64,000 nt of DNA from the NCBI RefSeq assembly GCF_001687365.1, contig NZ_LGLV01000013.1, positions 62,001 to 126,000 of the forward strand, in the 5' to 3' direction. Source of the stretch: Pararhizobium polonicum. GTDB lineage: Bacteria > Pseudomonadota > Alphaproteobacteria > Rhizobiales > Rhizobiaceae. Position 1 is the stretch's first letter. The number at the start of each line of letters is the position of its first letter. Positions 18,964-29,912 of this stretch are shown one piece after another. The position numbers and the translations under genes are program-made. Below the pieces are notes generated by a model. That model was not told the DNA's origin. It made no database searches and saw only the letters and a program-made list of their open reading frames with translations.

Positions 18964-19367
18964 GCTATTCTCCGAGGGCTGTTGATAAACCGGGACAACG
19001 ACAGCTAAGGACCGGCGGGTTTCAAAGGCAAGGGGAAAACCTGCGAGTTATTCACAATCTGGATTCCGGGGACCGGGATTCCGGGGGCATGTGGAGAAGA
19101 CTCACGGAACGATGAATACCAAACCTTATCCACAAGCCGTCCACAACAAAGACGCGTTTGAGGCATCCGGTGAAGTACATGACTCCGAAAGCTTTTTTTC
19201 CTTTGTTCCCGCTCCAATCTGTCGCATGGCAAAAATGCTCCCGGGATTCTATGAAACAGCCCGGGATGTGGAAAAGAGTCGGACAGGGTTTAATCCTTGA
19301 TAGTCACAGACTCTAAGAAATAGAATCCTTAGATATAGATATCTTTTAGAGTGGGAGAACGTGTCCG
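18964..19367. other. oriC: Candidate chromosomal replication origin (oriC)
   Basis: This 404-bp gap separates the leftward DUF299 gene from the rightward hemE, the known location of the Caulobacter origin and of related alphaproteobacterial origins. It holds two perfect DnaA boxes, TTATTCACA (19048-19056) and TTATCCACA (19126-19134). One-mismatch boxes on the reverse strand are at 18980-18988, 19090-19098 and 19267-19275. Eight GANTC (CcrM) sites start at 19062, 19077, 19099, 19181, 19245, 19276, 19309 and 19323. The hemE-proximal part (19287-19350) is AT-rich and framed by ACTCTAA/TTAGAGT, a candidate unwinding element. Gene direction flips here. No complete CtrA box was seen. Confidence 0.8.
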
Positions 19368-20402
19368 GTGACTGCGCAAAGCCGTAAGGTGCTACAGGTG
19401 TTGAAGGGTGAAACCCTCTCACCTCCCCCAATCTGGCTGATGCGTCAGGCCGGCCGATATCTTCCGGAATACCGGCAGACCCGCGCGAAGGCAGGCAGCT
19501 TTCTCGATCTCTGTTATTCGCCCGACATGGCTGTGGAAGTGACGCTGCAGCCAATCCGGCGTTACGGCTTTGATGCGGCCATTCTGTTTTCCGATATCCT
19601 CGTCATCCCCGATGCCCTGAAGCGCAATGTCCGCTTTGAAGAAGGGCATGGACCACGCATGGATCCGATCGATGTTTCGGAAATAGCCAAACTCGACATC
19701 GGACCGGTATCGGCCCATCTGAAACCCGTCATTGAAACCGTCGGCCGGTTGCGCCGGGAGCTGCCGGATGAAACGACGCTGCTCGGTTTCTGCGGAGCGC
19801 CGTGGACGGTGGCCACGTACATGATTGCCGGGCAGGGAACGCCGGACCAGGCGCCGGCACGGCTTTTTGCCTACCAGCACCCCGAAATGTTCGATCGGCT
19901 GCTGGCGGTGCTTGCTGAGGTCTCTGCCGACTATCTCGTCGAGCAGATCGATGCCGGTGCCGACGCGGTGCAGATCTTCGATTCCTGGGCGGGTGTTCTC
20001 GGTGAGGCGGAATTTCTCCGCTATGCCGTCAAGCCCGTTCGCCGGATGATCGACAGCGTTCGTGCCCGCCGGCCGGATGCGAAGATCATTGCCTTTGCCA
20101 AGGGCGCTGGAATTCTCCTGAAGGACTACCGGCAGAAAACCGGTGCGGATGCGATCGGCCTCGACTGGTCTGTGCCGCTGGCCTTTGCCGCCGAGCTTCA
20201 AAAGGACGGCCCGGTGCAGGGCAATCTCGATCCGATGCGGGTCGTGGCTGGCGGACAGGCGCTTGACGATGGCATCGATGCGATCCTGCAGGTGCTTGGA
20301 AACGGCCCGCTGATCTTCAATCTGGGGCACGGGATCACGCCGCAGGCTGATCCCGACCATGTCAGCCGCCTGGTCGAGCGGGTTCGCGGAGCGCGCCGAT
20401 GA
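19368..20402 (+). CDS. hemE: Uroporphyrinogen decarboxylase
   Basis: A 344-residue HemE, which removes four acetate carboxyls from uroporphyrinogen III to give coproporphyrinogen III in haem synthesis. The signature [17 protein letters not shown] lies at about residues 20-36, with the substrate-binding Arg residues. Further motifs are [29 protein letters not shown] and QIFDSWAG. The start is GTG with GGGAG upstream (19353-19357). Its stop overlaps the hemJ start (ATGA). Its promoter must lie in the right part of oriC, so initiation and transcription share this DNA, as described for Caulobacter. Confidence 0.96.
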   Translation: MTAQSRKVLQVLKGETLSPPPIWLMRQAGRYLPEYRQTRAKAGSFLDLCYSPDMAVEVTLQPIRRYGFDAAILFSDILVIPDALKRNVRFEEGHGPRMDPIDVSEIAKLDIGPVSAHLKPVIETVGRLRRELPDETTLLGFCGAPWTVATYMIAGQGTPDQAPARLFAYQHPEMFDRLLAVLAEVSADYLVEQIDAGADAVQIFDSWAGVLGEAEFLRYAVKPVRRMIDSVRARRPDAKIIAFAKGAGILLKDYRQKTGADAIGLDWSVPLAFAAELQKDGPVQGNLDPMRVVAGGQALDDGIDAILQVLGNGPLIFNLGHGITPQADPDHVSRLVERVRGARR

Positions 20403-20938
20403 CTGAGCGCCAGACCGATATCCGGCCCGGGAAAAAGGCCCGGGCCCGGGCGTTCATCGCGATTGGCCTGTTCGTAGCGCTTCTGGCCGGGCTGTTCATC
20501 TGGCAGCCGGACAATCTCTACCTCTGGATCAAGGCGCTGCATATCATCGCCGTGATGTCCTGGATGGCGGCCCTGCTCTACATGCCGCGGCTGTTCATCT
20601 ACCATACGGATGCTGCACCCGGCTCGCAACAGTCGGAAACCTTCAAGATGATGGAAGAACGGCTTTTGAAGGTGATCATGAACCCGGCGATGATGATCAC
20701 CTGGGTTCTGGGCCTCTATCTCGCCTGGAGCGTCTACGGCTTTCAGGGCGGATGGCTGCATGCCAAACTGCTGCTGGTGGTTCTGCTGACCGGTGTCCAT
20801 GTGATGTTCAGCCGCGCGGTGCGGACATTTGCGCGGGATGAAAACACCCGCAGCGCCCGCTATTGGCGGCTGATGAACGAGGCACCCACCCTGCTGATGA
20901 TCCTCATTGTCATCATGGCGGTGGTGAAACCCTTCTGA
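20399..20938 (+). CDS. hemJ: HemJ-type protoporphyrinogen IX oxidase
   Basis: A 179-residue integral membrane protein of the HemJ family, the protoporphyrinogen oxidase used by most alphaproteobacteria in place of HemG/HemY. Four hydrophobic segments are visible at about 18-36, 44-66, 93-116 and 155-178. Conserved pieces include [18 protein letters not shown] with His48, [10 protein letters not shown], and [19 protein letters not shown]. It overlaps hemE by 4 bp, which supports the haem role. Length fits the family (about 140-190 residues). Confidence 0.92.
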   Translation: MTERQTDIRPGKKARARAFIAIGLFVALLAGLFIWQPDNLYLWIKALHIIAVMSWMAALLYMPRLFIYHTDAAPGSQQSETFKMMEERLLKVIMNPAMMITWVLGLYLAWSVYGFQGGWLHAKLLLVVLLTGVHVMFSRAVRTFARDENTRSARYWRLMNEAPTLLMILIVIMAVVKPF

Positions 20939-21150
20939 TCGCGCAACCTCCGGCAAGGAAACTTTCGCTAATTACCGTAAACCCCTTGCGGCGCATCGTG
21001 TGAATCGCTATTTTCCCGCCATCTCCTCTTTCGTGGCATGTGTAAACGTTACGAGCCTGCCCTCTCCGCCGCAGCTCCCCTTACATCAAGCACGCCGATC
21101 TTCCATTCCGAATTCCCTTTCCTTACGATTTCCAAGTGTGGTCCCCCTTC

Positions 21151-22416
<1,266 letters not shown>

Positions 22417-22437
22417 TCGAAGCCGGTATTTTTGCGC

Positions 22438-22472
22438 GAAGCCCAGGTTCAGCCTGGGCTTTTGTGTTTTTG
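22438..22472 (+). terminator. Terminator after rho
   Basis: AGCCCAGG (22440-22447) pairs with CCTGGGCT (22453-22460) around a 5-nt loop. It is followed by TTTGTGTTTTT. Confidence 0.9.
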
Positions 22473-22553
22473 CCGGAAAATCATTAGCCGGATTCTTGTT
22501 CCGGAGTCCGGAAATTACAGGTACCCCTGCCCGCCACGATAAGGACCTTAGCG

Positions 22554-23894
22554 GTGAACCATCAAGCCCAGGCCACGTCTGATACGATCTACGCACTGTC
22601 ATCAGGCTCATTGCCGGCGGGCGTGGCGGTGATCCGTATCAGCGGTCCGCATACGGGCAAGACGATCGAACAGTTGTGTGGCGCCCTGCCCGCGGCACGG
22701 ACCGCTGTCCTGAGATCGATTCGCAATCGAAACGGTGAGGTTCTCGACCAGGGTCTCGTTCTCTTCTTTGCAGGGCCCGCATCGTTTACGGGTGAGGATT
22801 GCGCGGAATTGCAGGTTCATGGTGGGCGGGCCGTGGTGGACGCTATTCTGGCGGAGTTGGCAAGCCTGCCCGGTCTCAGGCATGCCGAGGCCGGTGAATT
22901 TTCGCGGCGAGCATTCCACAACGGCAAGCTCGATCTCGTCGAGATCGAAGGGCTTTCCGATCTGATCTCTGCCGAAACCGAAATGCAGCGGCGGCTGGCC
23001 CAGGAACATTCCAGCGGCAGGCTTTCGACCGTCTATCAGGGATGGGCGCGCAGGCTGACGCATGCAAGGGCGATGATCGAGGCCGAGCTTGACTTTGCCG
23101 ACGAGGATGATGTTCCGGGCTCTGTCGCCGAGCGGATCTGGGCTGACATGCGGATGCTGAAGACGGAGATAGACGCCCATCTCGACGGCGCCGGCGTGGC
23201 GGAGATTATCCGGGACGGCCTGAAGATCGTGATCGCCGGCGAACCGAATGCCGGCAAATCGAGCCTGCTGAACCATCTCGCGCGCCGCGATATTGCCATC
23301 GTCACCGATATTGCCGGGACCACAAGAGACGTCCTGTCGGTCGACTTATCTTTAGCCGGATTCAATGTTCGATTGTTCGACACCGCGGGCCTTCGCGGGA
23401 CGGAAGATCCGGTTGAACGGGAGGGCATCCGCCGCGCCTACATGACCATGGATCAGGCCGATGTCATTCTTCTTCTCGCTGATGCGCCGGATGGTTTTGC
23501 GCCTCTTGAAGATTATGACGGGGCGAAGCCGGTTATCCGTGTCGGCACCAAGATTGATCGGGACATGCTTTTGTGGGATAAGGCCGCTGTCGACGTTCTG
23601 ATTTCGACGGTCACCGGTGCCGGCGTTGAGCAGCTGGTCGAGGTCTTGACGCGGTTCCTTCCCGATCTATCGGGGAAAAGCGCATTGTCTTTGCCGACGC
23701 GTAAAAGGCATGTGAGCTGTTTGCAGCAGGCCAGCGCAGCGATTGAGATGAGTTTGACGCAATTTAATAGCGGACTTGATATTCAGGCCGAATATCTGCG
23801 TCAGGCCGGCGATGCGCTTGGACGGATTACCGGGCGCATTGATGTCGAGGATTTGCTTGACGTCATCTTTTCGGAATTCTGCATCGGAAAATAG
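22554..23894 (+). CDS. mnmE: tRNA uridine-5-carboxymethylaminomethyl GTPase MnmE
   Basis: A 446-residue MnmE (TrmE), the K+-activated GTPase that with MnmG modifies the wobble uridine of tRNAs. The N-terminal formyl-THF-binding domain begins SDTIYALSSGSLPAGVAVIR. The G domain has G1 GEPNAGKSS, DIAGTTRD, G3 DTAG and GTKID. The C-terminus ends with the diagnostic FCIGK, whose Cys is needed for modification. The start is GTG after AAGGAC. It is followed by mnmG with a parS site in the 91-bp gap, in the classical mnmE-mnmG-rsmG-parA-parB order. Confidence 0.96.
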   Translation: MNHQAQATSDTIYALSSGSLPAGVAVIRISGPHTGKTIEQLCGALPAARTAVLRSIRNRNGEVLDQGLVLFFAGPASFTGEDCAELQVHGGRAVVDAILAELASLPGLRHAEAGEFSRRAFHNGKLDLVEIEGLSDLISAETEMQRRLAQEHSSGRLSTVYQGWARRLTHARAMIEAELDFADEDDVPGSVAERIWADMRMLKTEIDAHLDGAGVAEIIRDGLKIVIAGEPNAGKSSLLNHLARRDIAIVTDIAGTTRDVLSVDLSLAGFNVRLFDTAGLRGTEDPVEREGIRRAYMTMDQADVILLLADAPDGFAPLEDYDGAKPVIRVGTKIDRDMLLWDKAAVDVLISTVTGAGVEQLVEVLTRFLPDLSGKSALSLPTRKRHVSCLQQASAAIEMSLTQFNSGLDIQAEYLRQAGDALGRITGRIDVEDLLDVIFSEFCIGK

Positions 23895-23932
23895 ATGCAA
23901 CCGGCAATACAACGTTGGCGAGTCTCGTTGCA

Positions 23933-23948
23933 TGTTTCACGTGAAACG
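23933..23948. other. parS-like ParB-binding site 2 (mnmE-mnmG gap)
   Basis: TGTTTCACGTGAAACG matches the parS consensus in 15 of 16 bases; the central 14 bp are a perfect palindrome. It is 2.6 kb upstream of parA and the only near-perfect copy outside coding sequence. Confidence 0.92.
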
Positions 23949-23985
23949 ATTCGCTTTCGAAATGCCGTGATGGAGACGGTTTGAT

Positions 23986-25869
23986 ATGTTCGACTATGAT
24001 GTCATAGTTATTGGCGGCGGCCATGCCGGCTGCGAAGCAGCGAGCGCCGCCGCGCGGATGGGCGCAAAAACCGCTCTGGTGACGCACAAGCGCGACACGA
24101 TCGGCGTCATGTCCTGCAATCCTGCAATCGGTGGCCTTGGAAAAGGTCACCTCGTTCGCGAGATCGATGCGATGGACGGATTGATGGGCCGCGTTGCCGA
24201 TGCTGCTGGCATCCAGTTTCGCCTTCTGAACCGCCGGAAAGGTCCGGCTGTGCGCGGGCCGCGAACCCAGGCGGATCGGAAATTGTACCGCCTGGCGATG
24301 CAGGCTGAGATCCAAGCGATCGAAGGTCTCGACGTGATCGAGGGCGATGCCTTTGATCTCCAGTTGCAACAAGGCCGCGTGAACGGTGTCGTTCTTGCTG
24401 ATGGACGGGCCCTCTCCTGTGGTGCAGTGGTCCTGACAACCGGGACCTTTCTGCGCGGTCTTATTCATATCGGCAATCGGAAGATCCCGGCCGGCCGCGT
24501 TGGCGAGGATCCGTCCCTGGGACTATCCGGAACGCTGGAGCGTTTCGGGTTGCGGCTCGGCCGCCTGAAGACGGGTACGCCTGCGCGCCTCGATGGCAAG
24601 ACCATCGATTGGCAATCCGTCGGCCGGCAGGGGGCCGATGAGGATCCTGTTCCCTTTTCCTTCATGACGGATCGCATCGTCAATCGTCAGATCGAATGTG
24701 GTGTTACCCGGACAACGGACGCAACGCATAAAATCATCTCCGATAACCTGAACAAGTCGGCGATGTATTCCGGGCAGATCGAGGGTGTTGGCCCGCGCTA
24801 TTGCCCCTCGATCGAAGACAAGATTGTCAAGTTCGGTGAACGGGACGGGCATCAGATCTTTCTGGAGCCGGAAGGACTGGATGACGACACGGTCTATCCG
24901 AATGGAATTTCCACCTCGCTGCCGGAAGATGTCCAGCAGGCCTTCATCCGAACTATCCCCGGTTTGGAGAACGTCACGATCCTGCAGCCGGGCTACGCCA
25001 TCGAGTATGACCACGTGGATCCCCGGGAACTGTCCGCCTCACTGCAGGCGCGGAAAATTCCAGGACTGTTTCTCGCCGGCCAGATCAATGGCACGACGGG
25101 TTATGAGGAAGCCGGCGCTCAGGGTCTGGTCGCCGGTTTGAACGCCGCCCTCCTCTGCGCTGGCAATACAGCGTATGAATTCAGCCGTACCAATTCTTAT
25201 ATCGGCGTGATGATCGATGATTTGACCTCCCGGGGAGTCGCGGAACCGTACCGGATGTTTACATCCCGGGCGGAATATCGCCTGTCTCTGCGGGCCGACA
25301 ATGCGGATGTGCGTTTGACACCCGAAGCGATCGCTCTGGGCTGTGTATCGGCGGACCGTGCAGCCAGGTTCACCCAATGGGTCGATGATATCGATTCGAA
25401 CCGGCAATTGCTGAAATCACTGACGGTAACGCCGACGGAAGGACGCACGCACGGCCTCAAGCTGAATCTCGATGGTCAGCGGCGCTCGGCGTTCGAGCTT
25501 CTGTCCTACGCGGAGCATTCCGTTCAGTCGTTGAGCGACGTATGGCCGGAGCTGGCTGCTATGGATGGCAAACTGGCGGAAGCACTGGAGATCGATGCCA
25601 CCTATGCTGTTTATATGGACCGGCAGGCTGCGGATATCGCCGGTGTTCAGCGTGAGGAAAGCCGTCTTATCCCCGATGATTTCGCATTCGATTTGCTGTC
25701 CGGTCTCTCGAATGAATTGAAACAGAAGCTGAAGGCTGCTAAGCCGCGCAATCTGGCGCAGGCGATGAAGGTTGATGGCATTACGCCATCGGCTATCTCT
25801 CTCATTCTTGCGCATATCCGCAAAGCTGATCACACTCCAGCGACGTATCCGAAACAGGCGATTCAATGA
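23986..25869 (+). CDS. mnmG: tRNA uridine-5-carboxymethylaminomethyl modification enzyme MnmG
   Basis: A 627-residue MnmG (GidA), the FAD-dependent partner of MnmE. The N-terminal FAD-binding motif [20 protein letters not shown] is followed by [20 protein letters not shown] and the [17 protein letters not shown] segment. The middle contains [17 protein letters not shown] and [18 protein letters not shown], both family signatures. The C-terminal helical domain binds MnmE. GGAGACGG precedes the ATG. It overlaps rsmG by 4 bp. Length is normal. Confidence 0.97.
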   Translation: MFDYDVIVIGGGHAGCEAASAAARMGAKTALVTHKRDTIGVMSCNPAIGGLGKGHLVREIDAMDGLMGRVADAAGIQFRLLNRRKGPAVRGPRTQADRKLYRLAMQAEIQAIEGLDVIEGDAFDLQLQQGRVNGVVLADGRALSCGAVVLTTGTFLRGLIHIGNRKIPAGRVGEDPSLGLSGTLERFGLRLGRLKTGTPARLDGKTIDWQSVGRQGADEDPVPFSFMTDRIVNRQIECGVTRTTDATHKIISDNLNKSAMYSGQIEGVGPRYCPSIEDKIVKFGERDGHQIFLEPEGLDDDTVYPNGISTSLPEDVQQAFIRTIPGLENVTILQPGYAIEYDHVDPRELSASLQARKIPGLFLAGQINGTTGYEEAGAQGLVAGLNAALLCAGNTAYEFSRTNSYIGVMIDDLTSRGVAEPYRMFTSRAEYRLSLRADNADVRLTPEAIALGCVSADRAARFTQWVDDIDSNRQLLKSLTVTPTEGRTHGLKLNLDGQRRSAFELLSYAEHSVQSLSDVWPELAAMDGKLAEALEIDATYAVYMDRQAADIAGVQREESRLIPDDFAFDLLSGLSNELKQKLKAAKPRNLAQAMKVDGITPSAISLILAHIRKADHTPATYPKQAIQ

Positions 25870-26504
25870 TTGCGAGTCCTTCCCGTGAGCTGAACGGATT
25901 GCGTGTTTCACGTGAAACGTCGGACAGGCTTGAGCACTTCGCCACCCTGTTTCAGAAGTGGGCCAAATCCATCAATCTGGTGGCGCCCTCGACACTCTCC
26001 GATCTGTGGCAACGCCACATCGCGGACAGTGCGCAGATTTTTCAGCTATTTCCGGGCCCGAAACGATGGGTGGATCTGGGCAGCGGCGGCGGTTTCCCCG
26101 GGATTATCACGGCAATCTTCCTGGCGGAGCTGGGGGACGGCTGGGTGCATCTGGTTGAAAGCAACAACAAGAAGGCTGCCTTTCTGCGCGTCGCGCTGAA
26201 CGAGACCGGCGCACGTGGGTCCGTGCATCCGATTCGCATCGAGGACGCGGTCAGTGTCATCCCAAAATGCGATGCCATATCCGCCCGCGCGCTGGCGGAT
26301 CTCGGTTTGCTGCTCGATTATTGCGCTCCCTGGATGACTGCAGCCAACAAACCGCGGGCATTCTTCCACAAAGGCCGGGATTATCAGCAGGAAGTCGATA
26401 AAGCCGTTGGTCGCTTTCAGTTTGATCTGGTAAAACATCGAAGCGTCGTCGAGCCGGACTCCGTGGTTCTCGAAATCGCACATCTTTCGCGGAAAATTCA
26501 ATAA
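25866..26504 (+). CDS. rsmG: 16S rRNA (guanine527-N7)-methyltransferase RsmG
   Basis: A 212-residue SAM-dependent methyltransferase (GidB) that methylates G527 of 16S rRNA; loss can give low-level streptomycin resistance. The SAM-binding motif is [18 protein letters not shown] (about residues 69-86). Before it lies [14 protein letters not shown], and [16 protein letters not shown] follows. Its early codons contain parS site 3, translated as VSRET. It overlaps mnmG by 4 bp and precedes parA by 14 bp. Confidence 0.95.
   Translation: MIASPSRELNGLRVSRETSDRLEHFATLFQKWAKSINLVAPSTLSDLWQRHIADSAQIFQLFPGPKRWVDLGSGGGFPGIITAIFLAELGDGWVHLVESNNKKAAFLRVALNETGARGSVHPIRIEDAVSVIPKCDAISARALADLGLLLDYCAPWMTAANKPRAFFHKGRDYQQEVDKAVGRFQFDLVKHRSVVEPDSVVLEIAHLSRKIQ
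25904..25919. other. parS-like ParB-binding site 3 (inside rsmG)
   Basis: TGTTTCACGTGAAACG, identical to site 2 and 15/16 to the consensus, lies in codons 13-18 of rsmG, 0.6 kb before parA. It is read as VSRET in the protein. Confidence 0.92.
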
Positions 26505-26518
26505 CGGCGGATTGCGGC

Positions 26519-27313
26519 ATGACAGGCGAAAAAAACCGGATCATCACGATTGCAAACCAAAAGGGCGGCGTGGGAAAGACCACGACGGCCATCAACCTTG
26601 CAACCGCTTTGGCCGCCATCGGCGAAAAGGTTCTGATCGTCGATCTCGATCCGCAGGGCAATGCCAGCACGGGGCTGGGCATCCAGCGCCGCGACCGCAG
26701 GCTATCGTCCTATGAGTTGATGATCGGGTCGCACAATATCGCCGATATTGTCCAGGATACCGTTGTTCCCAATCTTTCGATCGTGCCGTCGACGATGGAT
26801 CTTCTGGGCGTGGAAATGGAGATTTCCAGCGCCGGCGATCGGGTCTTCCGGCTTCGCAAGGCGCTCGCCTCCCCCGAGGCGCTGGCTTACTCCTACGTCC
26901 TGGTCGATTGCCCGCCGTCCTTCAATCTCCTGACCATGAACGCGATGGCGGCAGCCCATTCGGTTCTCGTGCCGCTCCAGTGCGAATTCTTCGCGCTGGA
27001 AGGTTTGAGCCAGTTGCTCGAGACCGTCGATCAGGTTCGCCGGACCGTCAATCCGACCCTGGATATTCAAGGCATCGTGTTGACGATGTTTGATTCCCGC
27101 AACAATCTGGCGCAACAGGTCGTCAACGATGTTCGCACCCATCTGGGCGAAAAGGTGTATCATACGCTGATCCCGCGCAATGTGCGGGTGTCGGAGGCGC
27201 CGTCCTATGGCAAGCCGGCGATCCTGTATGATCTGAAATGTGCCGGCAGCCAGGCCTATCTTCAACTGGCATCCGAGGTGATCCAGCGCGAAAGACTGCG
27301 GAAGGCAGCCTGA
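26519..27313 (+). CDS. parA: Chromosome-partitioning ATPase ParA
   Basis: A 264-residue ParA/Soj ATPase that binds DNA non-specifically in its ATP form and moves ParB-parS complexes toward the cell pole. The deviant Walker A motif [16 protein letters not shown] lies at about residues 14-29. [17 protein letters not shown] (A') follows, then [17 protein letters not shown] (Walker B). There is no N-terminal DNA-binding extension, as usual for chromosomal ParA. It sits 14 bp after rsmG and 45 bp before parB. Confidence 0.96.
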   Translation: MTGEKNRIITIANQKGGVGKTTTAINLATALAAIGEKVLIVDLDPQGNASTGLGIQRRDRRLSSYELMIGSHNIADIVQDTVVPNLSIVPSTMDLLGVEMEISSAGDRVFRLRKALASPEALAYSYVLVDCPPSFNLLTMNAMAAAHSVLVPLQCEFFALEGLSQLLETVDQVRRTVNPTLDIQGIVLTMFDSRNNLAQQVVNDVRTHLGEKVYHTLIPRNVRVSEAPSYGKPAILYDLKCAGSQAYLQLASEVIQRERLRKAA

Positions 27314-27358
27314 GCGGCAATCGATTCGACATCGTAACGATAAGTGTGAGTACAGGCG

Positions 27359-28246
27359 ATGAATGACGACAATTCGAGACGAAGACTGGGCCGTGGTCTG
27401 GCTGCGCTGATCGGTGAGATGGACCAGCCTTTGCAGGCCAGCAGTCCTGTTGCTCCCGTCAATGCCGACCGGCGTATTCCGATCGAGTTTGTCGCCCGTA
27501 ACCCGCGCAATCCGCGCAGGACATTCGATGAAGCCGAGCTGCAGGATCTGGCCAGCTCCATCCGCCAGCACGGCATCGTACAGCCGGTCGTCGTTCGCAC
27601 CATCGCAGACGAACGTTACGAGATTATTGCAGGCGAACGGCGCTGGCGTGCGGCCCAACTGGCAGGCTTTACCGATATCCCGGTCATTGTCCGCGACGTC
27701 GATGACCGGACGGCGCTGGAGATCGCGATCGTTGAAAACGTTCAACGATCGGACCTTAATCCGCTGGAAGAAGCGCTGGGCTACGACCAGCTGATTGCCG
27801 AACACGGCTACACGCAGAACGATCTCGGCGAAATCATCGGCAAGAGCCGCAGTCATGTCGCCAATAGCCTGCGTCTTTTGAAACTGCCGGAGCCCGTCCG
27901 CGACATGCTGTCATCCGGCACGCTGTCGGCCGGTCATGCGCGTGCGCTTATTCCAACGTCCGATCCGGTGACGCTCGCACGTTCGATCATCGCCAAGGGC
28001 TTGTCCGTGCGCGATACCGAACGTCTGGCGCAGAACGATATCCGCGCCCAGAACGATCCGAATTACGGCAAGCCCTCCCCCAAGGAAGAAAAAGACGCCG
28101 ATACGCTGGCGCTGGAGCGCACGCTCTCCGATAGCCTGGGGCTCGACGTGACGGTCAATCATAAGGCATCCGGCGGGCAGCTGCGGATTTCCTATAAAAC
28201 GCTTGATCAGCTCGAAGAAATCTGCCGGCTGCTGGAACGCCGCTAA
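27359..28246 (+). CDS. parB: Chromosome-partitioning protein ParB
   Basis: A 295-residue ParB/Spo0J, the CTP-dependent clamp that loads at parS and spreads. It begins with the basic LGRGLAALIGEM, the motif that stimulates ParA. The ParB/sulfiredoxin CTPase domain shows SIRQHGIVQPVVVR and EIIAGERRWRAAQLAG (about residues 76-102), and ENVQRSDLNPLEEALGY is the conserved linker. The helix-turn-helix reads LGEIIGKSRSHVANSLRLLK. A C-terminal dimerisation domain ends the protein. Six parS-like sites in the window are its likely targets. Confidence 0.96.
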   Translation: MNDDNSRRRLGRGLAALIGEMDQPLQASSPVAPVNADRRIPIEFVARNPRNPRRTFDEAELQDLASSIRQHGIVQPVVVRTIADERYEIIAGERRWRAAQLAGFTDIPVIVRDVDDRTALEIAIVENVQRSDLNPLEEALGYDQLIAEHGYTQNDLGEIIGKSRSHVANSLRLLKLPEPVRDMLSSGTLSAGHARALIPTSDPVTLARSIIAKGLSVRDTERLAQNDIRAQNDPNYGKPSPKEEKDADTLALERTLSDSLGLDVTVNHKASGGQLRISYKTLDQLEEICRLLERR

Positions 28247-28271
28247 TATCGATTCGGACTCGAAATAATCA

Positions 28272-28304
28272 GAAAAAACGCAGCGATATCAGAGGGATGT
28301 CGCT
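28272..28304 (-). terminator. Terminator after holA
   Basis: Read leftward, AGCGACATC (28304-28296) pairs with GATATCGCT (28290-28282) with one mismatch around a 5-nt loop. The T6 run complementary to 28273-28278 follows. It directly abuts the holA stop and may also shield parB. Confidence 0.75.
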
Positions 28305-29339
28305 CTATCTGCGTGCCGATTGCAGGGTAATCGCCAGCAAGGTCTGCATGGCGATGCTGTCTTCCAGGCTTTGCCGTGCGCGGCTCTGGAAGATTGCCGT
28401 CTGCAGGCGGCCAAGTTCGCGCCGGATGGCCGGCAGCGTCCAGGTTTTCAAGGCAGCTTCGATCAGGGGCTTGCGGCGGAAGTGAAGATGTCGGCCCATT
28501 GTGGCCACGACCTGCGTCGGTTGCTGCCGCTTGTCGTCCATTTCCGCCCGCATCACATCCAGCAACTGAAACTGTTTCAGGCAGGCCTGCAGCACAAGGA
28601 AGATCGCCGTCTTCGATGCGGTGATCTTGCGAATGGCATGCTGAAGACCGTCGGCATCGCCCTTGAGAACGGCATCGATGGCATCATCGACGGAGACGGC
28701 GCTGGCATCGCCGACGATCTCCAGCACATGTTCTTCCTCGATCATCGCCATGCCCCGGCAATAGAGCGCCAGCTTGCGGATCTCGTTGCGCGAGGCGATC
28801 CGGTCGCCGCCCAGCGCTTCGTTCAGCCGCTCGCGCGCCGCCGGTGAGATACGCAGGCCCTCCTGGCCAAGCTCCTGATCGATGAGGCCGTTCAGCGCTC
28901 TTGCGTCGTCGCTGTAGCAGGCAATCGCGCTGACGGCGCGGCTGGTTTCGCCGATCTTGCGGACGCCGGTCCCCTTTTTCAGATCGCCGGCCTCGATAAT
29001 GACATAGCTTGCTTCCGGCGGTGCCTGCGAAAGCACGGTGAGGCTGTCGACAAGCGTCTTCTCCGTGCCGGATGCGCGGATCCAGACGAGCTTCTCGCCG
29101 CCGAAAAGACCGATCGTATTGACTTCGTCGAGCAGACGCCCCGGGCTTTGCTGCAGGTCGGAGCCGTCGAGCTTGATCAGCGAGAAGGGATCATCCAAGG
29201 CAACGCCGCTCTTGGCGGCGATCTGGCCGGCGCGCTCGGAAACAAGCCCGCGATCGGGTCCGTAGACCAGATAGAGGCGATGGTCGCGCAGCGGCCGCTG
29301 GAGGAACGACTCGAATTCATGCGATTTGATTTCGGTCAT
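28305..29339 (-). CDS. holA: DNA polymerase III delta subunit
   Basis: A 344-residue HolA, the clamp-loader subunit that opens the beta clamp. The N-terminal AAA+-like domain has LYLVYGPDRGLVSERAG, a degenerate P-loop as expected for delta. The beta-binding segment is near SLIKLDGSDL. Further on, LNEALGGDRIASRNEIRKLA and the C-terminal oligomerisation domain (LLDVMRAEM, HFRRKPLIEAALKTW) fit the family. It is the last gene of the leuS-lptE-holA transcription unit, 36 bp after lptE. Confidence 0.93.
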   Translation of the reverse strand: MTEIKSHEFESFLQRPLRDHRLYLVYGPDRGLVSERAGQIAAKSGVALDDPFSLIKLDGSDLQQSPGRLLDEVNTIGLFGGEKLVWIRASGTEKTLVDSLTVLSQAPPEASYVIIEAGDLKKGTGVRKIGETSRAVSAIACYSDDARALNGLIDQELGQEGLRISPAARERLNEALGGDRIASRNEIRKLALYCRGMAMIEEEHVLEIVGDASAVSVDDAIDAVLKGDADGLQHAIRKITASKTAIFLVLQACLKQFQLLDVMRAEMDDKRQQPTQVVATMGRHLHFRRKPLIEAALKTWTLPAIRRELGRLQTAIFQSRARQSLEDSIAMQTLLAITLQSARR

Positions 29340-29375
29340 TCCGCCACCTCATGCTCACCTGTCGCCGGGGATCGC

Positions 29376-29912
29376 TCAGCGGCCGAGCGCTGCTGCGATA
29401 TCGGCGCGGATGATTTCGGCAAGCTCCTTGGCGGCGCGCTTTTCGCCGTCCTTGATGGCGCGCAGCTTGGCGAATTCCTGCTGCGGGAAATCGACCAGCG
29501 CCACGGCGCTGCGATTGCCGGAGCGAACGGTTTCACCGGTGTCGACGCGCGTCAGATTGTAATCGCCCATCACGACGATGCGGCCGGCGCCGGCGGTATC
29601 GGTCGTATTGTCGCCGCTCACGCGCTGGTCATAGAGTACACCCGTCACCGTGCTGGTGACATTCAGCGCCATCCTGTATTCCGGTTTGGCTGGTTCGCCC
29701 GCGCCACCCGAGGTCAGGAAGATCAGCGCGTTGCGCACCTCCTGCTCGACGCGGTCGCTGGCTTCGGAAATCTCGATCGAGGCCAGCGCCTTTGCGGTTT
29801 TGCCCTGCGGTCCGTCCGAATAGAGCGGCTTGACCTGGCAGCCTGCAAGGGCGGCAAGGGCACCGAAAGCCAGAAGCTGCGCGTATCTTTGAGCTTTTTC
29901 AGACAACGACAT
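29376..29912 (-). CDS. lptE: LPS-assembly outer-membrane lipoprotein LptE
   Basis: A 178-residue lipoprotein. The signal peptide ends in the lipobox ALAGC with Cys25 as the lipidation site. The mature part has the LptE/RlpB layout: VKPLYSDGP just after the Cys, a beta-strand-rich core ([18 protein letters not shown]) and a final amphipathic helix. LptE plugs LptD and helps insert lipopolysaccharide. The 14-bp overlap with leuS and the position before holA match the leuS-lptE-holA order found in many proteobacteria, which is the main support at this low sequence conservation. Confidence 0.9.
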   Translation of the reverse strand: MSLSEKAQRYAQLLAFGALAALAGCQVKPLYSDGPQGKTAKALASIEISEASDRVEQEVRNALIFLTSGGAGEPAKPEYRMALNVTSTVTGVLYDQRVSGDNTTDTAGAGRIVVMGDYNLTRVDTGETVRSGNRSAVALVDFPQQEFAKLRAIKDGEKRAAKELAEIIRADIAAALGR

